A stretch of 9,627 nt of DNA from an uncultured Clostridia bacterium (GTDB lineage Bacteria; Bacillota_A; Clostridia; Oscillospirales; Acutalibacteraceae), in the NCBI GenBank assembly GCA_937891215.1, contig CALAEU010000103.1, forward strand, positions 1 to 9,627, in the 5' to 3' direction. Each line of letters begins with the position of its first letter. The stretch's first letter is position 1. The position numbers and the translations under genes are program-made. Of this stretch, positions 1 through 7,003 are shown piece by piece. The notes below the pieces were generated by a model. It did not search any database. It was not told the origin of the DNA and was given only the letters and a program-made list of their open reading frames with translations.

Positions 1-806
1 TCAAGAGCAATAAGCTTTTTAAGGAATGTAAATAACTCTGAGTTTTTATCGTAAGCCTCTCCGTAAATCTCGGCAACTTTTCTTTCAGTTTCTGCATCAA
101 TTTCAGCTGCTTCCAATTTACCTTCTGCTAAAATTTCTGCCGCTTTAGCATTTGCTTCACTCTTGATAATTGCGGCATCTCTTTCACCTTCAGAAAGAAG
201 TTTTGTTACCTGCTTTTCTCTGTCGGCAATCATCTGCTCAAACACACTTTCAATATTATTAGTAGGAAGAGCAAGTCTCTTGATTTTTATTTTTTCAATT
301 CTTATACCATAATCTTTAAGGGCATTTTCAGAAACTGATTTTTCAATCTTTTCAGAGATTTCGTTGATTTTTATATTTTCCAAATCAGTAGAAACCAATG
401 AAGAAAGTTCATAATTACCCATAACACCGTTTTTAACATTTGCGGTTAAATCATTAAGGTATTTTTCGGCTTTTTCATTGTCGCCAACGCTGTTATAGAA
501 TTTTCCAGGGTCTTCAATATGCCACACGAGATAAGTCTGTAAAATAACATTTTTCTTATCGTTTGTGAGTGTTTCGGTGTAACCCGAATCCATATACTGA
601 CTTCTTGTGTCATAAGTGTAAACGCTTTCAAAAGGGTAAGGCAATTTAAAATGAAGACCTGAATCCATATGAACTGCCCTTACCTCACCAAAACGAGAAA
701 CAATTGCACAAGAGCCCTCTTTTACTGTAAATGTAAAGCCGAATACAACAACAATTACAGCAAGTATTAATGCAAAAATCCATTTATATATCTTTTTAAT
801 TTTCAT
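1..806 (-). CDS. hflC: HflC, SPFH/band 7 membrane protein (C-terminus cut by window edge)
   Basis: HflC pairs with HflK to form a membrane-anchored SPFH complex that, in characterised bacteria, surrounds and modulates the FtsH protease. The visible 268 residues begin MKIKKIYKWI and show one N-terminal membrane helix (about 8-27). An SPFH domain follows, starting VKEGSCAIVSRFGEV (28-42) and including GLHFKLPYPFE (50-60), then DYGIRIEKIKIKRLALP (165-181). After that comes an Ala/Glu/Lys-rich helix typical of SPFH coiled coils (about 196-255). The reading frame stays open to base 1, so the last part of the protein, normally some tens of residues, lies outside the window. The ATG at 806 is preceded by GGAGGA (814-819) with a 7-nt spacer. 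It follows the hflK stop by only 3 nt, so the two genes are surely cotranscribed and probably translationally coupled. FtsH is not encoded here. The family call is firm; the FtsH link comes from family knowledge. Confidence 0.93.
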   Translation of the reverse strand, partial: MKIKKIYKWIFALILAVIVVVFGFTFTVKEGSCAIVSRFGEVRAVHMDSGLHFKLPYPFESVYTYDTRSQYMDSGYTETLTNDKKNVILQTYLVWHIEDPGKFYNSVGDNEKAEKYLNDLTANVKNGVMGNYELSSLVSTDLENIKINEISEKIEKSVSENALKDYGIRIEKIKIKRLALPTNNIESVFEQMIADREKQVTKLLSEGERDAAIIKSEANAKAAEILAEGKLEAAEIDAETERKVAEIYGEAYDKNSELFTFLKKLIAL

Positions 807-809
807 TTT

Positions 810-2570
810 TTATTCCTCCGCTTCAATAACGGTTGTTTGTTCTGATGATAAAGGTTTTCCTGTTGAATTTATAATATATTGTGAAAGTTCAGAATCTATA
901 TTAGGTGAGAACACATAAACTTTATTACCGGAAATAACCTTTTCATAAGTATCAACATATTTACTGAGTTTAAACGCCGCCGGTCTCTTTCTGTATTCTT
1001 CAAGCGCGGCTTTATAAACTGTCATTTCTTTAGTAGCATCTGAAACCTTTGTGCTCTGGTTTTCTTTTGCTTTTACAACTACAGTTTCTGCTTCTTTTTC
1101 GGCATTTAAAATAAGTTTTTCTGCTTCTGCCTCAGCATTTGTAATTGTGGTTGTTTTCTTTACATCTGCACTTACAACAGATTGATAAACACCTGAAAGT
1201 TCAACCGGTGGGTGAATACTCTCAATTATAACTTCTTCTACCGAAAGACCAACCTTATATTCTTTTGTAAACTCGTTAAGAGCAGAAAGAAGTTCTTTAG
1301 AAAGACCTGTTCTGTCAACACTGAGAATTGTATCAAGGTCTGTTGAGTTTGTTTTATTCATCATAAACTCATAAGCTTTTGAACTTAAAATTGCTTCAGG
1401 GTTTGAACTTACAGTCAAGTAAGTATACAAATCATCAATTTTATAAATCAATTTAATATTAACTGAAACGAGTTCATTTCCGTTACCGGTCAATAATTTA
1501 TATTCTTCAACAGAATGGGACTCCGTCCACATATTATCCATTGTATCGTTTGATTCATAACCAATTGTCATATTCTGAACGCGATCTACTTCATAAATCT
1601 CAGCCTTTTCTATAGGCCACGGCAATTTAAAATGAAGCCCCGCACCTTTGACGGAAGTTTCTTCAAGAGAACCAAAGCGATAAACCGCCGCTTTTTCATA
1701 AGGCTCAACTTTGTAAACACAACTTGCTACAAGTAAAACTGCTAAAAGCACCAAAATTGCACTTGGTAAAATTTCTGTAACATACTTAATACTCCACAAT
1801 GATTTAAGTGAAATACCGGTGTGTTTCTCTAATGTATCCAACAAAGATTTTTTCTCTTCGTTTTCTTTATTTTTAAGTTTTTTAATATCTGGTAAATAGA
1901 TTGTATAATTAAAATCTTTTAATGTTTCTCTTTTTATTGCCGAAATAAATAAATCAAAGAATAAAACGCAGGCAATATAGATAGTTGCTATTCTGTAGAA
2001 CCAGAATATTATATTTGAAAAATCCATTTCAAGTACAATATTAAGCACACAAAAACCAATATAAACAAAAGACATACCGCCGAGTATAAAACAGATAGAA
2101 GATATTGTTTTAACTGCTTTTAATTCCTGCTTTTGTGATACAAAACTTCTGTAAACCAAAAGACATATAGCAACAACCAACAGAACACCTATGTTGCCGA
2201 ATGAATATGTAAATTGCAACTGGCTGAGTATTTTTAAGTTGTACGCAAAGGAACTGATTGCAATAGCAAGTATAAAATATAATTGCAAAAGTATATAACA
2301 CACTTCAGTTACAACAAGCAACACATTTTTCAGTTTCTTAATTTTCTCTTTTGCTTCGGGAATTTTATTTACCATTTTGTTTATAAAGTTAAAAACCATA
2401 ATAACAATATAAATTGCCCAGAAACAAATTGTCAGTTCGCCGAGTTGCTCATAAATTGGTACAGGCTGAGATGTTTGTAAAACACCTATAAAAAGCAATT
2501 CGACCACAAAAAGTATTAAAATTGGTAGCTTAGGAACTCTATTTAAATCTTTTTGTTTTCTCTTTCTCAA
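810..2570 (-). CDS. hflK: HflK-like SPFH/band 7 protein with six-helix N-terminal extension
   Basis: This is the partner of HflC. From the chosen TTG start it has 586 residues, against about 420 in E. coli HflK. Residues 1-265 hold six hydrophobic segments (about 15-33, 47-66, 84-108, 126-142, 157-180 and 187-210) and then a charged linker (about 213-255). The normal HflK anchor helix comes next (about 268-287), then the SPFH domain (VEPYEKAAVYRFGSL, GLHFKLPWPIEKAEIYEVDR, IESIHPPVELSGVYQSV). An Ala/Glu/Lys coiled coil (about 478-530) and an EYRKRPAAFKLSKYV stretch complete it. Start choice: a GTG at 2579 would give three more residues but has no ribosome binding site and itself lies inside GAGGTGA (2576-2582). 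TTG 2570, 5 nt downstream of that motif, fits better. The gene's own promoter is predicted at about 2605-2633. The SPFH half is certain; the role of the N-terminal membrane block is unknown. Confidence 0.9.
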   Translation of the reverse strand: MRKRKQKDLNRVPKLPILILFVVELLFIGVLQTSQPVPIYEQLGELTICFWAIYIVIMVFNFINKMVNKIPEAKEKIKKLKNVLLVVTEVCYILLQLYFILAIAISSFAYNLKILSQLQFTYSFGNIGVLLVVAICLLVYRSFVSQKQELKAVKTISSICFILGGMSFVYIGFCVLNIVLEMDFSNIIFWFYRIATIYIACVLFFDLFISAIKRETLKDFNYTIYLPDIKKLKNKENEEKKSLLDTLEKHTGISLKSLWSIKYVTEILPSAILVLLAVLLVASCVYKVEPYEKAAVYRFGSLEETSVKGAGLHFKLPWPIEKAEIYEVDRVQNMTIGYESNDTMDNMWTESHSVEEYKLLTGNGNELVSVNIKLIYKIDDLYTYLTVSSNPEAILSSKAYEFMMNKTNSTDLDTILSVDRTGLSKELLSALNEFTKEYKVGLSVEEVIIESIHPPVELSGVYQSVVSADVKKTTTITNAEAEAEKLILNAEKEAETVVVKAKENQSTKVSDATKEMTVYKAALEEYRKRPAAFKLSKYVDTYEKVISGNKVYVFSPNIDSELSQYIINSTGKPLSSEQTTVIEAEE

Positions 2571-2575
2571 AATTG

Positions 2576-2582
2576 TCACCTC
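2576..2582 (-). promoter_or_regulatory. Ribosome binding site of hflK that decides the start
   Basis: GAGGTGA on the minus strand matches seven bases of the ideal anti-16S sequence and sits 5 nt upstream of TTG 2570. It contains the alternative GTG start (2577-2579), so that GTG is more likely part of the ribosome binding site than the initiation codon. Confidence 0.7.
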
Positions 2583-2604
2583 GAAACAAGAAAATATATA
2601 GTTT

Positions 2605-2633
2605 ATTATATCACAAAATGAAGAAAAATAAAA
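2605..2633 (-). promoter_or_regulatory. Candidate hflKC promoter with extended -10
   Basis: On the minus strand a perfect TATAAT (2605-2610) is preceded by TGA (2611-2613), giving an extended -10 (TGnTATAAT). The hexamer 17 nt upstream, TTTTAT (2628-2633), is a poor -35, which extended -10 promoters tolerate. Transcription would start near 2598, leaving a leader of roughly 27 nt before the TTG start, just long enough for the ribosome binding site. It lies downstream of the pot operon terminator, so hflKC is likely transcribed independently. Confidence 0.6.
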
Positions 2634-2692
2634 GTAAAATTATTGTTTTTATACCATTTTGTTTTTATTATATATTCTTAATTCTCTATTCT

Positions 2693-2742
2693 AAAAAATA
2701 TAAAGTTCTATCATTTTCAGTTTACGAAAATGATAGAACTTT
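2693..2742 (-). terminator. Rho-independent terminator of the pot operon
   Basis: A perfect 17-bp stem (2702-2718 paired with 2726-2742) encloses a 7-nt loop. In the pot direction (minus strand) it ends CTTTATA followed by six T (2693-2698). It starts 38 nt after the potD stop codon. The stem is AT-rich with only four G-C pairs but is long and without mismatches. Read on the plus strand it ends in five T (2740-2744), but no plus-strand gene enters from the left, so its role is to end the pot transcript and insulate hflKC. Confidence 0.8.
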
Positions 2743-2784
2743 TTCTAATTCCTAATTTCTAATTCCTATTTCCTGATTCCTAAT
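2743..2784 (-). repeat. Six tandem 7-bp repeats abutting the terminator
   Basis: Read on the minus strand this stretch splits exactly into six heptamers with consensus ATTAGGA. Units 1 and 5 match the consensus, units 2 and 3 each differ at one position (ATCAGGA, AATAGGA), and units 4 and 6 are ATTAGAA. The first unit contains the potD stop codon (TAG, 2780-2782), and the last ends at the base before the terminator stem (2742). Because the stop is in unit 1, a change in copy number would not alter PotD. I cannot tell from one copy whether this is a dispersed element or a local slippage product. Confidence 0.8.
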
Positions 2785-3976
2785 CATAGTATCTTTCTCG
2801 TTTTTTCTTCTGTACAAATTTAAATATTGCAAAGACGATAATTAAAACTAATGTTACAGAAAGACCGATGTAGGCATCAATATTTGTGTTACCATCAACT
2901 TTTAATTCGCTCCAAAGTTGAGACATATAGTTCTGTATATCATAACTGAGGTTTTCGAAACTTTCGGTTTTGGGCATTTCGCTTTCATCAGGGTAGAGCA
3001 CAGGCTCACCTTTTAAGTCGTAGTCGTCTGACTCTAAAACGAGTGCGTGTGGTGATGCATAACAAATCCAGTTTGCATTTGCAACCGCGATTTCTTCTTC
3101 TAACATAAAATTGATGTAAAGCTCTGCGGCTTCTTTATTTTCGGCAGTTTTGGGAATACACATGGCATCCACAAAATAGTTAACGCCTTCTTTAGGGTAA
3201 ACAAACGCGAGGTCTGGGTTAACATCTGCCATTGTTAAATAGTCACCTGCATAGTAAGGAGCAAATGCTGCTTCGCCACCCTCCATTTTGTTATAAACTT
3301 CATCCATAACATAGGAAGAAACGAGTGGTCTTTGTTCCTTTAAAAGTTCAATTGCTTTATCCCAATCCTCCGGATTATGAGTGTTTACACTCTGACCTAA
3401 AAGAAATTGCGCTATACCAAACGCATCACGCGGGTTATTGAACATTAAAATTTCGCCTTTATACTTTTCATCCCAGAGAATTGACCAGCTGTCAACCTCG
3501 TCATCAACCATAGTAGTGTTGTAAATTAAACCAACCATACCAACAGTATAAGGAACGGTGTACTTGTTCTGGGGGTCATAAAAAAGATTTTTATATTTCG
3601 GAAGAATGTATTTGTAGTTAGGGATGTTTGAAAAATCGAGTTCTACTAACATTTCTTCTTCAATGAGTTTTGCAATCATATAATCTGACGGAATAACAAT
3701 ATCGTAATTTGCACCACCACTCTGAAGTTTGTTGTACATATTTTCATTACTTTCAAATGTGGTATAATTTACTTTTATTCCGTATTTCTTTGTAAATTCT
3801 TTATTTACATCAAGAGAACCCTCTGAACCATCAGAAATATATTCGCCCCAGTTATAGACATTTATAGAAGTGCCTTTTAAATGGGAGTAATCTTTTTCTT
3901 TCGCAAAGCAAACAGGCGATAACAAACATATAAGCATAAGAACAGTAAAAACTACTAATAAAATTCTTTTTTTCAC
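2780..3976 (-). CDS. potD: PotD/PotF-type polyamine-binding protein with C-terminal membrane anchor
   Basis: This extracellular binding protein captures spermidine or putrescine and delivers it to PotBC. It has 398 residues, longer than E. coli PotD (about 348). A signal peptide (1-25, ending VCFA) has no lipobox: the cysteines at 17 and 23 are preceded by I and V. Family stretches include VYNWGEYI (40-47), ANYDIVIPSDYM (89-100), NPRDAFGIA (181-189) and YPKEGVNYFVDAMCIP (260-275). By eye against E. coli PotD, the ligand residues W43, E45, Y46, S97, Y99 and D270 are kept. The equivalents of W255 and W229 appear to be F268 and Y242, and that of D168 appears to be N181. Residues about 368-387 form a membrane helix followed by KKKRERYYD, suggesting a C-terminal anchor with a cytoplasmic basic tail. 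The GTG start has GGGGGTG (3984-3990) 7 nt upstream and begins 1 nt after the potC stop. Confidence 0.93.
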   Translation of the reverse strand: MKKRILLVVFTVLMLICLLSPVCFAKEKDYSHLKGTSINVYNWGEYISDGSEGSLDVNKEFTKKYGIKVNYTTFESNENMYNKLQSGGANYDIVIPSDYMIAKLIEEEMLVELDFSNIPNYKYILPKYKNLFYDPQNKYTVPYTVGMVGLIYNTTMVDDEVDSWSILWDEKYKGEILMFNNPRDAFGIAQFLLGQSVNTHNPEDWDKAIELLKEQRPLVSSYVMDEVYNKMEGGEAAFAPYYAGDYLTMADVNPDLAFVYPKEGVNYFVDAMCIPKTAENKEAAELYINFMLEEEIAVANANWICYASPHALVLESDDYDLKGEPVLYPDESEMPKTESFENLSYDIQNYMSQLWSELKVDGNTNIDAYIGLSVTLVLIIVFAIFKFVQKKKRERYYD

Positions 3977-3977
3977 T

Positions 3978-4805
3978 TTATCGCACCCCCTGTTTGCTTT
4001 TTCGTTTCTTATCTTCGCTTCTTGCAGTAATAATATTTGAAACTACAAGTAACACAAGAATTGCAAGGAAAATAAGGGTTGAAAGTGCATACATATCTGG
4101 TGTAACACGCTTTTTAGTCATTGAGAAAATTCTTATAGGAAGTGTCTGTGATGTTGTACCGCTTACAAAGTAACTTATAATAAAATCGTCAACTGAAAGT
4201 GTGAAAGCCATCATAAGACCTGATATAATACCTGGCATAATTTGTGGCAACACTACTTTAAAAAATGACTGAATTGGGGTACAACCTAAATCCTGTGCCG
4301 CTTCAGAAAGATGTATATCAGTCTGTCTTAATTTAGGAAGAACATTTAAAATTACATAAGGCAACTCAAATGTAACATGTGCAATTGTAAGGGTGGTAAA
4401 ACCTAAAGTACCAGTTTTACCGAAAAGAGCGCCAATAAACACAAACAAAAGCATCATCGAAATACCTGTAACGATATCCGGGTTCATCATCGGAATGTTT
4501 GTTGTTGTGAGAGTTGCTTGTTTAAACCACTTTAATTTGTAATTGTTAATAGCAATTGCCGCCGCAGTACCCATAACAGTAGAAATAATCGCAGAAACAA
4601 CTGCAACAATTACTGTATTTTTAAATGCTTCGAGAGTTGCTGTATCTCTGAAAACTTCTTCATACCATCTGAAAGAAAAACCTTCAAAAACTGCAGTGCT
4701 TTTACCTGAGTTAAAACTGAAAAGAATAAGCACTGCAATTGGTGCATAAAGAAATCCAAAAACGAGAACAGGGTAGATTTTTGAAAAGAGAGATTTTTTC
4801 TTCAT
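3978..4805 (-). CDS. potC: Polyamine ABC transporter permease PotC
   Basis: This is the second transmembrane subunit of the polyamine importer. Its 275 residues are normal for PotC, with about six membrane helices, the first at about 11-30. The cytoplasmic EAA loop that docks on the ATPase reads EAAQDLGCTPIQSFFKVVLP (168-187), followed by QIMPG. The segment LSVDDFIISYFVSG (203-216) and the closing IFSMTKKRVTPDMYALST (226-243) are typical of PotC/PotI permeases. The ATG overlaps the potB stop as ATGA (4802-4805), and GGGGAGG (4813-4819) sits 7 nt upstream, inside the end of potB. Its own last codons supply the potD ribosome binding site. It should form a heterodimer with PotB. Confidence 0.95.
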   Translation of the reverse strand: MKKKSLFSKIYPVLVFGFLYAPIAVLILFSFNSGKSTAVFEGFSFRWYEEVFRDTATLEAFKNTVIVAVVSAIISTVMGTAAAIAINNYKLKWFKQATLTTTNIPMMNPDIVTGISMMLLFVFIGALFGKTGTLGFTTLTIAHVTFELPYVILNVLPKLRQTDIHLSEAAQDLGCTPIQSFFKVVLPQIMPGIISGLMMAFTLSVDDFIISYFVSGTTSQTLPIRIFSMTKKRVTPDMYALSTLIFLAILVLLVVSNIITARSEDKKRKSKQGVR

Positions 4806-5689
4806 ATAATAACCTCCCCATCTTCATCTGAAAACTTGTTCATAACTGCAAGACAAATGAAAATTAAAATCATAAGTACAAATGAAAGAGATGCACCAAG
4901 ATGGAAATTGTTTGCAGTCTGGAACTGTGTTTCAATAATATCACCTATAAGAGTTGTACCTGTACCGCCGAGTTTTTGTGAAATATAAAATGTACTTACA
5001 GATGGCACAAAAACCATAGTAAAACCAGAAACAACCCCAGGAAGACTTAACGGAATTGTTATATTTTTAAATACCTGAATTTTATTGCAACCTAAATCCT
5101 GTGCCGCCTCTATAAGAGAACGGTCCATTTTTAAGATTACAGTGTAAATAGGTAAAATCATATATGGCAAAAAGTTATAAACCATACCTAAAACAACCGC
5201 ACCGCGAGTGTTGATAAGGTGAATTGGTTCAAATGGTTTTCTTAATCCTTCACCAAAGCTGTTCAGAACCTCATCGAGAATTACCCAGATTTCCTCTAAA
5301 ACCGAATTTAAAGTTGTAGTTAAAAATCCATTATCTTCTAAAATAGTCATCCACGAATATGTTCTTAAAAGAAAATTCATCCACATAGGAAGCATTATAA
5401 GCATCATCATAATCTTCTGACGATTTTCGCCAGAATTTGCAATAATATATGCCAAAGGGTATGCAATAACAAGAGAAATAACTGTTGCTAAAAGTCCTAA
5501 CCAGATTGAAAGCAAAAATGTATCAGTATATTTCCCGATTTCTAACATATTGTCGAATGTGAATGCACCCGTTGCATCTGTAAATGCATAATAAGCAACC
5601 ATACCTATTGGGACAATTATAAAAAGAACTGCCCAAAGGATATAAGGTGCACCTATTACACGGGATAAAAGGGTAGATTTTTTACCCAT
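4802..5689 (-). CDS. potB: Polyamine ABC transporter permease PotB
   Basis: This is the first transmembrane subunit of the importer, with 295 residues and about six membrane helices. The EAA loop reads EAAQDLGCNKIQVFKNITIP (194-213), then LSLPG. FLLRTYSWMTILEDNGFLT (106-124) and MVYNFLPYMILPIY (169-182) are typical of PotB/PotH. The segment between them (about 127-160) looks roughly 20 residues longer than in E. coli PotB, from memory of that sequence. It includes an acidic, partly hydrophobic stretch (LEEIWVILDEVLNSFGEGL). The ATG at 5689 is preceded by GGGGGTG (5695-5701) with a 5-nt spacer. The gene starts 17 nt after the potA stop and overlaps potC by 4 nt. Its role beside PotC is firmly supported by operon context. 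Confidence 0.95.
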   Translation of the reverse strand: MGKKSTLLSRVIGAPYILWAVLFIIVPIGMVAYYAFTDATGAFTFDNMLEIGKYTDTFLLSIWLGLLATVISLVIAYPLAYIIANSGENRQKIMMMLIMLPMWMNFLLRTYSWMTILEDNGFLTTTLNSVLEEIWVILDEVLNSFGEGLRKPFEPIHLINTRGAVVLGMVYNFLPYMILPIYTVILKMDRSLIEAAQDLGCNKIQVFKNITIPLSLPGVVSGFTMVFVPSVSTFYISQKLGGTGTTLIGDIIETQFQTANNFHLGASLSFVLMILIFICLAVMNKFSDEDGEVII

Positions 5690-5706
5690 AGGAACACCCC
5701 CACTTA

Positions 5707-6837
5707 TTAGTCTTCGTCATCCTCATAAACAGTAGCGTCTGAAAGTTCATCAAACTCTTCACTGAATGAACTGTAGTCGCCATAAAGACCTGAATATTCA
5801 GATTTTTTCATAATGTGAATTGCGTCAGGCTCAATAACAAGACCTATTGTAGAGCCTACTTCCTGATAATCAGTAGACTGAATCATCCACTTAAAGCCTT
5901 TGATTTCTACAATGATTTCGTAGTGAACACCTTTGAATGTTATAGATGTTACTTTACCTGAAATCATACCATCTTCGGCTTTTACTATATCAACATCTTC
6001 AGGGCGTACCACAACATCAACTTCTTCGTCAACGCCGAAACCTTTATCAAGACATTTGAATTTATTACCTGCCATTTCAACCCAGAAATCTGCTCTCATA
6101 ACACCTTCAATAATGTTACTTTCACCAATGAAATCTGCAACGAAAGCATTTTTAGGTTCGTTGTAAATATCGAGTGGTGTACCGATTTGCTGAATTTTAC
6201 CACCATTCATAACAACAATTGTATCAGACATAGAAAGAGCTTCTTCCTGGTCGTGAGTAACATAAATGAATGTTATGCCAAGGCGTTTTTGTATATTTTT
6301 AAGTTCAACCTGCATATCTTTACGAAGTTTTAAGTCCAATGCACCGAGAGGTTCGTCAAGAAGTAAAATTTTAGGTTTTACTGCGAGAGCTCGTGCAATT
6401 GCAACACGCTGTTGCTGACCACCTGAAAGAGAAGAAATATTTCTTCTTTCAAAGCCTTTTAAGTTTACTAAAGAAAGCATTTCTGTAACGGTTTCTTTAA
6501 TTTCTTTTTCAGATTTTTTCTGAAGTCTTAAACCGAATGCAATATTCTCGTAAACATTAAGGTGTGGGAACAATGCGTATCTCTGGAAAATAGTATTAAG
6601 TTGTCTTTTGTGCGGTGGTACGTCATTTATAACTTTTCCGTCAAAAATAACCTCACCCGAATCCGGTTGCAAAAATCCCGCAATAATTCTGAGTGTGGTT
6701 GTTTTACCGCAACCTGAAGGACCGAGAAATGTTATAAACTCTTTATCTCGGATGTACAGGTTCATATTATCAATAATTTGTTCTTCGTCAAAGCTGATTG
6801 AAATGTTTTTAAGCTTGATAATCTCGTTGTTTGCCAA
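5707..6837 (-). CDS. potA: Polyamine ABC transporter ATP-binding protein PotA
   Basis: This cytoplasmic ATPase drives the PotBCD importer. Its 376 residues show the full ABC set: Walker A GPSGCGKT (39-46), Q-loop glutamine 85 in FQRYALFPH, signature LSGGQQQR (137-144), Walker B ILLLDEP (157-163), D-loop GALD and H-loop histidine 195 in VTHDQEEA. A regulatory TOBE-type domain follows (about 240-343, with VRPEDV at 278-283). The last 20 or so residues are very acidic ([17 protein letters not shown]), which I do not recall in E. coli PotA. The start is TTG at 6837. An in-frame TAA directly precedes it and AAGGGG (6846-6851) lies 8 nt upstream, so no longer start exists, and the next ATG (codon 25) would remove conserved sequence. 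It is the first gene of the pot operon. Confidence 0.96.
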   Translation of the reverse strand: MANNEIIKLKNISISFDEEQIIDNMNLYIRDKEFITFLGPSGCGKTTTLRIIAGFLQPDSGEVIFDGKVINDVPPHKRQLNTIFQRYALFPHLNVYENIAFGLRLQKKSEKEIKETVTEMLSLVNLKGFERRNISSLSGGQQQRVAIARALAVKPKILLLDEPLGALDLKLRKDMQVELKNIQKRLGITFIYVTHDQEEALSMSDTIVVMNGGKIQQIGTPLDIYNEPKNAFVADFIGESNIIEGVMRADFWVEMAGNKFKCLDKGFGVDEEVDVVVRPEDVDIVKAEDGMISGKVTSITFKGVHYEIIVEIKGFKWMIQSTDYQEVGSTIGLVIEPDAIHIMKKSEYSGLYGDYSSFSEEFDELSDATVYEDDED

Positions 6838-6880
6838 TTATGCAACCCCTTCCCGCAATCCTTAATCACAATAGAATGCA

Positions 6881-6906
6881 TAATTAAATATATATATATT
6901 TAATTA
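6881..6906. repeat. Perfect 26-bp AT-only palindrome
   Basis: The sequence from TAATTAAA through alternating TA to TTTAATTA is identical to its own reverse complement over all 26 bases; symmetry stops at the flanking bases. It covers the predicted -10 of the pot promoter. It could be a regulator operator, a cruciform-prone element or just an AT-rich promoter core. Confidence 0.85.
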
Positions 6907-6915
6907 AAAAGTCAA
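6887..6915 (-). promoter_or_regulatory. Candidate pot operon promoter
   Basis: On the minus strand TTGACT (6910-6915) matches five of six -35 consensus bases. After a 17-nt spacer comes TATATT (6887-6892), five of six for the -10. Transcription would begin near 6880, about 43 nt before the potA TTG, leaving too little leader for a typical riboswitch. The -10 lies within the AT palindrome, where alternative registers (TATATA) are also possible. Confidence 0.6.
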
Positions 6916-6933
6916 TATAATTTGTCGAAAAAG

Positions 6934-6962
6934 TTGCTCTGAAAGTAATAATATGTTAAAAT
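6934..6962 (+). promoter_or_regulatory. Candidate promoter of the methyltransferase gene set
   Basis: TAAAAT (6957-6962) is preceded by TG at 6954-6955 and one base, giving an extended -10. TTGCTC (6934-6939) lies 17 nt upstream and matches only the TTG of the -35 consensus. Transcription would start near 6969, about 35 nt before the ATG at 7004. It is divergent from the pot promoter, with the two -35 regions only about 18 bp apart. Confidence 0.5.
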
Positions 6963-7003
6963 AAATTATATTTTATGAATAAATATCCAAAAAGGACTCT
7001 GTT

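Noticed and set aside
640..1637. 17-nt exact repeat shared by hflC (640-656) and hflK (1621-1637)
   Set aside because: It encodes the same LHFKLP motif of the SPFH domain in two paralogs, so common ancestry and codon bias explain it.
2573..2755. Plus-strand open frame of 60 codons across the intergenic region
   Set aside because: It starts inside hflK, runs through the terminator hairpin, is Lys/Phe/Tyr-rich as expected of random AT DNA, and has no family resemblance.
2743..2784. Possible CRISPR-like or phase-variation repeat
   Set aside because: Units are 7 bp with no spacers, so it is not CRISPR. The potD stop lies in the first unit, so changes in copy number cannot switch the reading frame.
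6608..6865. Plus-strand open frame antisense to the 5' end of potA
   Set aside because: PotA Walker A and Q-loop codons fully explain the sequence on the other strand, and the antisense protein has no recognisable domain.
6838..6880. Riboswitch or leader RNA in front of potA
   Set aside because: The leader predicted from the promoter is only about 43 nt and shows no stem worth reporting.
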